Of a stretch of DNA of 64,000 bases, positions 55,836 through 64,000 are shown in pieces. The position numbers and the translations under genes were made by a program. Within the stretch, counting starts at the first letter, position 1. Each line of letters opens with the position of its first letter. This stretch comes from Enoplolaimus lenunculus (lineage: Eukaryota; Nematoda; Enoplea; Enoplida; Thoracostomopsidae). The stretch spans positions 124,001 through 188,000 of the forward strand of contig JASANG010001871.1 in the NCBI GenBank assembly GCA_030248215.1. Reading direction: 5' to 3'. The notes beneath the pieces were generated by a model that was given only the letters and a program-made list of their open reading frames with translations, did not search any database and had not been told where the DNA came from.

Positions 55836-55961
55836 GGCCTGTAGCCAAGAGAGAGCCAGATCAAGCCCTATTGGATAAACTTTTCCCTACCCTAGAAAGT
55901 TTTCAACCTTAAACACTTTAAGCGTTCAACCCTCTAACAAAGGTGAGTTGACGATGGGCCT
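55836..55961 (-). repeat. REP-GTAGCC copy, diverged
   Basis: GGCCTGTAGCCAAGAGAGAG start, GTTTTCAACCTT, GACGATGGGCC end. It starts 70 bp upstream of the receptor start codon. Confidence 0.6.
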
Positions 55962-56097
55962 GTTTAAAAGTTTTGTGAATGAAACACCTAAAATGACTTT
56001 ATTTCGGCTCTTGTAATGTAAACTTCCAACGCACAAGTATTATAAATTGTCAAATTTTGACATTACTTAGGTTTAAGATTATGCTTAAAATTTTTAT

Positions 56098-56312
56098 GAT
56101 AAAATTGTAACGTCCGTACAATTTTTCTGCTCAAAAATTTTTTGTGATAAATTGACAAGGTCTCTACATTGCAATTGTGCTCCCACAGAAGGTGATTTTG
56201 TAAAAAATGATTAGGTCATTACCTTACAATTTTACCCCCGCAGAAAAAAATTTTGTGAAAAATTGCGTTTCAAAACATTTACGAGCTTGCCTCCCAACAG
56301 AAATTTCTAGAT
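56098..56312 (-). repeat. REP-GATCC-like element
   Basis: TTTTTTGTGATAAATTGACA, TTACCTTACAATTTTACCCC, ACAGAAATTTCTAGATCACA end. Confidence 0.55.
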
Positions 56313-56899
56313 CACATGGATAGAACAGGGCACCACTAAAAGTAACATTGACTGATGTTTGTACGATTTAGCGTAAAAGTATCTTTTAATGTGGGTGTTT
56401 CTTCTTGGAACGTAAAAATGTATATATAGTTCGAGGGAAGGGTGACATTTGATAAAATCTCTGTTGCAGTGGTTTTAATGAGACGGAGACAAACCAAATC
56501 ATTTCAATGTCAGGTGGCCATGCAAGTATTTTTTAGTCAGTAGCAATCTTTTAAACCTCATACCCGGCACAATTGGAGCAGTTGCACAATAATTATTTAT
56601 GGAATTGTATGTTTTACGTTCATAGCAATCAGCTTGTGGGTCACGATACGTTCCTTAGAGCAACAGTTACAACAAGTGCTTGACAAACAAAAATTGAGGT
56701 TTGGAAACCCAAAAAAAACGCAAAATCAATTCGGATATCTGAAATAGAAATTTTAATTTCGGATATCGCGATAAATATCCGGCAAGAATTGTCAGATATC
56801 TGAATATGAAAATAAATCCGATGCTCATCTCTATTTGTTATATTCAGTATAGTTAAAAACTTGAACGTAAATTGAACATAGTATAAAAGTTACGTAAAT

Positions 56900-57060
56900 C
56901 GGGTTCGAAGCTAAACTGGAGTCAGTGAGACTCAACCCTCTCTCCCTAGAAGAAATTTGTTCCCCCTAGAAAATTTTTAACCTTGCTTGTAAGTAAGTAG
57001 TTATCGGAAACCGTTGTATGACAATCCGAAAAATGTTTAGCCCCGGTAACAAGGTTATCA
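56900..57060 (-). repeat. REP-GTAGCC copy, diverged
   Basis: GGTTCGAAGCTAAACTGGAG start, CTAGAAAATTTTTAACCTTG, TTAGCCCCGGTAACAAGG end. Confidence 0.55.
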
Positions 57061-58221
57061 ATTTTTACTTAGTTGATCTAAAATTGGCTATAAAACGGAC
57101 ACACGAAAATTGTTCAGGATAATGAACTAATACGTTAGATATTCGGGGATGTTCTCCCTAGAACTAAAATATAAGCTCCGATTTTTATTAAAAATTTAAA
57201 AAGTATTTTAAATAATTAATAATATTCCTAAGAACCTAAACAAATTCTAGCTGACCGGATAGCGAAGGTTTATAAAATATCACAAATTGTGAAAAAGGTT
57301 GTGCGATAACCAAGTGCTTCAAAAAATGGTCGTCCGTCCACATCAAAAAGTACAAACTATTTTGTCAAATGTTCTGTCAACTGTTGCGTATCATACCATT
57401 CTAGAGTTAAAGAAACTTAGTTTGGTTTGAATAAAAACAAAAAAACAAGTATAAATTTTTAAGCTTCCTCCGGCTTTCAAAAAGTTGTAACAACTTTCTC
57501 AAGTGTGAACAAAACCATGCCAACCGCGATATTGTTGCCTCTTTTAATAATTAGTAAATAATTCAGTCACTTTGTTTTAGTTCACTTTGTTTCAGTTTTT
57601 ACTAGCGAATGTGGTTACAAATTTGCAACCCTGAAAAAATATTCCTTACAAATCTTCTTAAAAATGTGCTCTAGTTTGCATATATATGCTGTCTGTGTAT
57701 GTTTGAAATAATAATTACAACATGCTGGAACGTTGCCCCAAATACGTATGTAGGTTGTTCTAGCTTTAATACAGACTAGTCTGCCAGCTTTGCGGAATGC
57801 GCAAACGTTAGTGAAGCACAAGAATTTCTTTGCAAATTTTCTTTCTATAGAAGAATCCCGTGTATTTCTTAAGAAATTATTGTAAACAAAGTAATGCTGG
57901 AAAGTTGCCCAAAATATGTATGTAGGTCGTTTCAGCTTTAATATAGATATAGTATTATTTTTGGCTTGAAATTCAGTGGACCTTCATACTTCCAATTCAT
58001 GTCATGCTGAAAAACACATAGAAGTACACTCACGTGAGACAGCATCGTTGCTTTTGTACTCTTTTTTCACATTTAAAGGTTAAGGGTGGGCGTCACCGTG
58101 CGATATCGTACTTGATAGACTCAGACTTAAATTAACTTTTGTCGAAACCAAAGCTTAAGCCTATGCCTGATCCTGTTAAACGGCAAGTGTACACAAGCCA
58201 ACATGATATTATAAAAATCTT
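57061..58221. other. Gene-free stretch
   Basis: AT-rich. A short internal duplication is seen: GAAATGCTGG-type and ATGTATGTAGG words at 57720-57760 recur at 57895-57935. No supported gene. Confidence 0.35.
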
Positions 58222-58429
58222 GGCCAATGTAAAGAACAGGGCGACACAGTATTCTAAGCATATTCCTAAGCGTAAGCGTAAGCCTAAGCCTAAGCCTAAA
58301 GCCTAAGCGTAAGAATGAGCATTTTGCTAAGCCTAAGCCTAAGCCTAAGGCCAAGCGAAACAATCAATCTAAGCTTACACTTTTCTAGTCTCACAGAAAA
58401 ACGGTCCGCCCCTGATCTTTACATGGGCC
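58222..58429 (-). repeat. TEL-A element, complete, longest TTAGGC runs
   Basis: GGCCAATGTAAAGAACAGGG left, CCCCTGATCTTTACATGGGC right. The inside has two runs of AAGCCTAAGCCTAAGCCTAA separated by AAGAATGAGCATTTTG. Confidence 0.85.
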
Positions 58430-59954
58430 AAAGTCTTGAATACTTGTTCAAATTCTTTTTCCATTCATTCAGACTATACACACTACACACTCTCGCTGCC
58501 ACTATGTAATATCGGTGGGACGCATCGATACTCAGTTTGGATATCAGTTTCCTGCTCCGACGCCCATTGTTAGCATAAAACTTGCATGGAGATCAGAAAA
58601 AAATAAGTAAAAGCTGAACAAAATTTTAGCAAGAAACCAGACGCAATTTTACTACTAAAAATCCGTCTGCAACCAACACTTGCAAAACCTTTTTGGCCTA
58701 TAGTTTGGGGTTAATCCCCAGACAACCCTCTGACAGCGCGCCGTTTATACCACATCTGTCGGAATTTTTTTAATTGAAATGTACTAATAACTTGATGAAT
58801 GCAGTTTAGCAGAACTTTCACAGGCGAGGCCTGGCCCTATCATGCGGTGCACCAGCTACTTTTTCATCGTTCAAGCTGAATATTTATTTGTGTTAAAAAT
58901 GTTCTCAAACCTTATTTCCACGGTAAATTCACACTTCATTTTTTACAATGTTATTTAAACATTTGTTAAATCAACTCAAGTGACACTCCTATACAAACGA
59001 CGACTCCAATGGGAGGGCAGTAGTATACATTTACTGCAATTAATGCATAAAAGACCTTATTGTTAGACTCGAATTTTAAGCATAAAACAATAGTTTAGCC
59101 GAACGCTGTTACGGAACGCTATTTAGTTCGCTTTGTTTCGATGGAAAATTTGAACAATAGCTAAGATGAGCTGTTGAATATATAATTTCTTTTTGTAAAA
59201 AATCACTCATGTTCAGTATCTTGTTACAAAATGAAACTCGACAGCCCTGTAGCCACCTAAACATACTTAACAGAGGACGCCAAAATTTATTTAAAAAAGA
59301 CAGCGCAGCAGCCAGCTGAACATTCTCGGACCTAGAAAAATTATTTAGAGGAACATGCAGTGATTGAACATAACTTTACGAGCGGAACTAAAACTTTTCT
59401 ATAGAGGTCAAAACCTTTCTACGGTGCTGATCCTCTAAACGGCATCGAAATGGAAACTGCTAGGGTGTAAACAGATAGTAAAAATAACGGAAACGGTATC
59501 GGAAACGGAAAACGAATATTGAAGTATAAAAATTTCCAACATATTTTATTTTTCTGATAACACAATTGAAGCGAGCATATATTCACCAGTCTTTCAAAAA
59601 ATTTAATGAAAAACTGGCGGATGCATTGAATTTTTAAATTTTCGATGAATTTTGTAATTTATGTTTCATTTCGAACAATTGCAGCCTTTGTAACGAAAAA
59701 TTGCGAGATATTACATACAGTTTTTCGATTTCGTATATGAAGATATCGATTGCCGGTGTGAATTGCTCACACGGTGAAAATTAAAGTAAACCACGCATTA
59801 TCGAAAATAATAAATATGCGTCGCATGAGTAAAGCGTTTGAGCCATGACCTATCGTGAATCATCAACGTTTTCAAGGCTTCTGCCCATGACCCGTAGACT
59901 CACTTCCAACGGTTGATAGGTACTGCACTATGTTTGAAAGTGTTGGCAACGGAT
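58430..59954. other. Gene-free stretch with a weak exon candidate
   Basis: After TTCATTCAG (about 58473) two frames are open for some 30-50 codons (one with GRIDTQFGYQFPAPTPIVS). There is no partner exon, so it is not called. A degenerate REP-GTAGCC-like segment lies at about 59245-59440. Confidence 0.25.
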
Positions 59955-60025
59955 TCAAACTTTACTTAAAATATATATAATATACATATATATAATGTAT
60001 ATATAATATATATAATCAATCATGA
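59955..60025. repeat. AT-rich palindromic tract
   Basis: ATATATATAATATACATATA and ATGTATATATAATATATAT give a self-complementary block. Confidence 0.6.
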
Positions 60026-60522
60026 TCTGGGATTATACATGTGTTTACCTTTCATTTTTTGTAACATGAACCTACTGCCATACTTAACAAAATAGTACCA
60101 CTTCTTTTGGATTCAATATTTGAATTATATAGACGACTATAAAGACAGAGTCACAAGAAATTATTAGTATTGTACGCATAGACTATATTCAACCAGTGTA
60201 GGAAAGGTTAATTTTAGCGCCAGCTTTTCGAAGTTAATTTGACATAAGTTGGTATTTTGTATACAACAGTTTTCCCACCCTTACATTTAAGCTTACTTTT
60301 TTAGGTTTAGGCGTAGGGCTTGCATATGTGAAGCCTAAACCTAAGCACAATCCTTTGCTATGAGCCATCCCTCGCTTTAGCTTTAACCTTTACGGGAGTC
60401 GTGTACAAGAGCCCAATCTTGTGATTAAGGTATATTAACTATAGTACATTTATTTTGATACTTATAAACTGAAATATGTCGTCGTGTTGCTGCAAGCTAT
60501 ACATCAGGCCTACATATAACCC

Positions 60523-60737
60523 TACACTGCAAGAAATGGTGAGTCAAATTGACTCTCTCCGAAATAGGCTAGGCTCTACGGGACTACACAAACTGCGTCA
60601 AATTCAACTCTGTCAGAATCAAATTTGACTCACTGCATCACACGTTTGACTCTAGCGGAGTCGAATTTTGACTCAAATTGTGTAGTTTCGTACAGCCTAT
60701 TTCCGAGAGAGTCAATTTGACTCACTTTTGCAGTGTA
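60523..60737. repeat. GAGTCAA foldback element
   Basis: TACACTGCAAGAAATGGTGA left, TGACTCACTTTTGCAGTGTA right; the inner arms GTCAAATTGACTCTCTCCGA and GAGAGAGTCAATTTGACTC pair. The ends resemble those of the GAGTTGA elements (ACACTG / CAGTGT) and it is flanked by TA. Confidence 0.85.
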
Positions 60738-61186
60738 GGTTGAGTTGAAACTTTTATGATACTTACAATCAGTGCATTCTTTAAGCCTAAGACCAAGCCT
60801 CCTAGTCTTTCGGTATCCCAGTCTCCCTGTCTTCCAACGAACAAGCCTATACAATTAACATGGGCCAAACATAATATTGACAGCCTTAGAATGCTTGGCT
60901 TTACTGTCTATACGCTGCAACCAGGTAAATACTTACTATCACATAACCCATGCCGCGGAAGCATCAAACACAAAAACTTTAGGCCACCACCCAGTGCCAA
61001 AATAAACATGTTTACTGAACTGTAACAATAGAAGTTAGTATAGTTATTGATACTCCAAAATGTAGATTTGAGTATAGAAAATGGTAAGACGGGTTGTAGA
61101 AAATGAATGCTGATGAGGGACATTTTACAGCTCGTGTGGACTTCAGTGCCGGTTAGCCGTCAAGCAGACCAAGACTACGTGCTTTA
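60738..61186. other. Gene-free stretch with a possible exon
   Basis: At about 60851-60924 (+) LTWAKHNIDSLRMLGFTVYT is open before a GTAAAT donor. It could belong with the candidate at 61804, but phase and acceptor are unproven. Confidence 0.2.
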
Positions 61187-61375
61187 CACACAAAAAAGTA
61201 TTGCTAAATTTATTCAGAACAGTACTTTCTGCGGCAAATCTGAAAAGTTTTTCTGATATTTAAGACAATTTTTCTAAAAATAACTGGAAAACGTTTAGTT
61301 TCAGACTTTATTTCAGAGCTTTTTAGAAAACTTTTCTGTTATAACAGAAATAACTTTTCAAGTGCACCTTGCTAA
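61187..61375 (+). repeat. Dispersed repeat shared with 1171-1323
   Basis: CACAAAAAAGTATTGCTAAA, TCTGCGGCAAATCTGAAAAG, AATAACTGGAAAACGTTTAG match the earlier copy in inverse orientation. Confidence 0.6.
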
Positions 61376-61803
61376 TTATATTTCTTAAATGTATGAAATT
61401 TTTTATAAATATCAGAAATATTATTCTGAGTGTAGGGTCACAAAAAGTCCAGACTATCGCTATTAAGCTAAAAATATTTTAATGGGTGCGAACGCAAAAC
61501 TCATTGTTGAACTGATGATTAAGCAAGCGAAAATTAATAGTAGGTGAACCGCTAACCAATTTCACAGAAAAATTTCAATTGCAAAACTTATTCCGTATTG
61601 CTGTTGTGAACTTTTTTGAAATATTCAGAAGCGACCTATTCTTATATTAGTAATTTTCGCTTTGTTGATTTCTGGACACCATTTGAATATCAAACAAAGT
61701 TATATACAAATCTTTTTTTGGAAAATAGCAGGCCTATTGTAGGAAACGTGCTGAGTGATTATAAGATGGAAAACTAAAATCTAACTAAAGTATGGTAATT
61801 GAG

Positions 61804-62162
61804 AAATTGTTTCATTCACAACTCCGAAACGTAATGGAAATGTAGCGTCCTGGTTTAGAAATGAATACATAGTTATAAAGCATCATAAACTACTGAAACA
61901 GGTTGAATACTACTTCCACAATAACATGCGTACACCAGGTAACCTTTTTGGATGGGTTATAGACACAGAAGCCAAAAGCAATGGCGGTAAGTTATTGTTC
62001 CAAGTTGGTCATTTTGGTCTCTGGCAGTTTATGTAATTTAAAATTTTTTCAAGGTTTGTATTCTGCATTTAGCGTTTTTGCATTGCAGAAACTGCTATTG
62101 ATTCCAGTTGTCTCAAAAATATTCAAAATCCTTTGCAAAGGCATCGGCGGATCCAATGCTAG
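61804..62162 (+). CDS. Two phase-matched candidate exons, protein not recognised
   Basis: Exon 61804(or later)-61986 is open and protein-like: NVASWFRNEYIVIKHHKLLK, then QVEYYFHNNMRTPGNLFGWV, then IDTEAKSNG, followed by a consensus GTAAGT donor. Exon 62089-62162 follows TTTTGCATTGCAG and reads ETAIDSSCLKNIQNPLQRH to a TAG. G|AA keeps the frame. The acceptor of the first exon is poor (ATTGAG), and its true start may lie at about 61855 after ATGTAG. I do not know the family. No signal peptide or start was found. It could be the 3' end of a gene whose other exons lie in 60738-61800. Confidence 0.45.
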
Positions 62163-62437
62163 GTAATCACGCCTTGGCGACAAACAGAGATCAGTCCCAA
62201 CATTTCGTGCTATAATTTAGCATTGCGGTTGGCTTCTTGCTCGCTCGGCGGCGAACCTTTTGCACTGTCATGTATCGTGCGGCATCCCATTGAAAATTTC
62301 TTAATCCACCAGTGTGGAAAGTATGAGCCATATATGGGCGATTCTTAGAAATGTTGTTGAAATTTCAGTAACGTTTTTAAGATCTTGATACTAGTTGGAC
62401 GTCCGTCTACTGCAAAAAGTTATTAGCTTAGTATATA

Positions 62438-62875
62438 TACTGTAGTGACCCGAATGAGAGGGGCGGACTGATATTTATTTGGCCTCTCCAGAGGGTTTCC
62501 CCCCTTGTTATTCGGTTACAGACTGTTATTTATTTTTAACCCACGCTCTTGCGCCCTTCGTTACTGATGTATATCCGGTACTGCAATTATCCGTTGAATT
62601 CAACTTTTATTTGTCTTGTGTCAATAGCTAGGTTATACTTAGGAATATACTTTCAAAAATTAAGTACGCTTTAAAGTTTCGAACTCAAGTTGTTTGGTCC
62701 TGAAGTCATTTATGCGCTACAATAAGGGTTATTTGGCATTTACGGACTCTAATTAGGATTTATGGACTCAATCCGCTTACGGACCCTTATTAGGAATACG
62801 GACTCCAATTGATTCGGACTCAAAATGGGACCCCCTCTCATTACCCCTCCCCCTTTTATTCGGCTCAATACAGTA
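62438..62875 (-). repeat. REP-GACCCG element, complete, inverted
   Basis: TACTGTAGTGACCCGAATGA left, TTTATTCGGCTCAATACAGT then A right; the whole interior matches the other complete copies on the minus strand. Confidence 0.88.
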
Positions 62876-64000
62876 TGAAACCAGCTTACAAGTAAATACT
62901 TGAGTACTTAATATAACTTTCAAACCGCAAACGAAACGTTGATAGTTTTTGAATATTAATCTTTAAACTCAACACCAATGCGAGCATAGTTAACCAGATT
63001 TTCGCGAATTCAACGGGTTACCCAGAGGCAATGGCTGCACAACAAGGATCAAACCCAAACCTTGGTATTAAAGAATTAGTATTAAAGTTGAGTTCGATTT
63101 CTCGCTCACTTTGCTCGAGTCTGTTTTCACTATTATGTTTTATTCGGGTATCGTCAGGAAGCTGAATGGTTACTGTATGCTGCAAATTGAAATTACAATA
63201 GTAAATGGTTTAATAATATTTGAATATTAAAATAAGCACAATGAAACCAGATTTGATCACGAAGCTAAAAACGAAAATGACCCGCGTAGAAATGATTTTG
63301 ATTGGCGTATTTTTTGAACAAAATGATAATCAATGCCCATATCATAGCATTGTATTCTGCTTGATCCTTAATAATAAATATTAATTAGTAATTATTACCC
63401 AAACCTAACTCAAAGTAATAAATACATTCTTATACAATATTTACAAAAACTTTCACATCTAACTCTTTACCTTTTAGGACACAGGGTTGGTAATTGTTCT
63501 ATTGAAAGACTGGACCAAGAATATTGGGTCTTTTGTGACGGATATTTTTGTTATCCTGTTTGATGCCTAATTACCCCGTTAATGAGATGCGTTCAGTTGT
63601 CTTGGTAATATTTGCATAATTACTATAGGAACGGTATGCTTATGGTATAGTTTTTAGAGGCGGTTCCAGAAATTTCTGACAGGGGTACGATATATAATAA
63701 TGAAAAAAGCATATGAAGTACTTGCCTTGGCTAATCCATTGATAGATTTAAAAGATAATAAAAGAAACCAAATATCTCGTCAAATTCGAAAACATAGTAA
63801 TGTTTTAGCCTATGTTATAATGGTCAATGCATTATTGTACGTTTTTGAAAGCTTTTTAAAAATCAATTTGCGAAGTAATGTTAAATACTTTAAGAATTTC
63901 ACTCAAAATTACTAAAAAATTCATTAAATAACACGAAGAAAGTGAACAAAATACAAAAAATGTCACTGTTGAAATTGCCACAACTTTAGGTCGATGTTCC
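62876..64000. other. Gene-free stretch to the window end
   Basis: Very AT-rich. A 71-codon ATG frame at 63700-63915 (KKAYEVLALANPLIDLKDNK start) directly follows a REP-GATCC fragment at about 63658-63690. It has no family or splice support, so it is not called a gene. Confidence 0.35.

Overview
The window is nuclear DNA from an invertebrate, almost certainly a nematode. It carries a split gene with a nematode cuticle-collagen N-terminal domain followed by Gly-X-Y repeats. It also has many short tracts of TTAGGC, the nematode telomere hexamer, scattered inside small dispersed repeats. Introns are AT-rich and mostly GT-AG, often with a TTTCAG-type acceptor. I cannot name the species. The genes were assembled by eye by matching exon phases; no alignment or transcript data were available.

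Layout. At 569-5225 (+) are the last six exons of a Cys-loop ligand-gated ion channel whose 5' part lies outside the window. At 14510-20760 (+) is a four-exon gene for a protein of about 1039 residues: an acidic N-terminal half, about 21 KEPTPPPP-like units and an Arg/Ser/Tyr-rich tail. I do not recognise its family. At 27843-55766 (-) is a complete 18-exon gene of about 910 residues that matches the ionotropic-receptor co-receptor IR25a family (nematode GLR-7 type), with signal peptide, amino-terminal domain, S1, M1, pore loop, M3, S2 and M4. Inside its last 9.6 kb intron, on the opposite strand, sits a complete three-exon cuticle collagen gene (32013-36873). That gene has an unusual Pro/Tyr/Gln-rich insert of about 410 residues before the triple helix. 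Three weaker candidate gene pieces (6575-6910, 13127-13589 and 61804-62162) rest on phase-compatible exon pairs.

The rest is dominated by short non-coding elements with terminal inverted repeats (MITE-like). I separate about a dozen families, labelled here by a key sequence: REP-GTAGCC (about 165 bp), REP-GACCCG (about 440 bp), two families carrying TTAGGC cores (TEL-A with GGCCCATGTA ends and TEL-B with GCCCATGTTACTTTAAGG ends), REP-GATCC, foldback elements rich in GAGTTGA or GAGTCAA, a CCCGCGGGT family, and others. TEL-A and TEL-B are the most interesting, because they explain how telomere hexamers are spread through a gene-bearing region. A GC-rich minisatellite of about 30 units of 31 bp lies between inverted repeats in the first collagen intron, so it is nested in a gene nested in a gene.

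Two of the three firm complete or partial receptor genes (Cys-loop channel, IR25a type) are neuronal or sensory membrane proteins. The collagen is structural. I see no operon-like arrangement and no functional link between neighbours.
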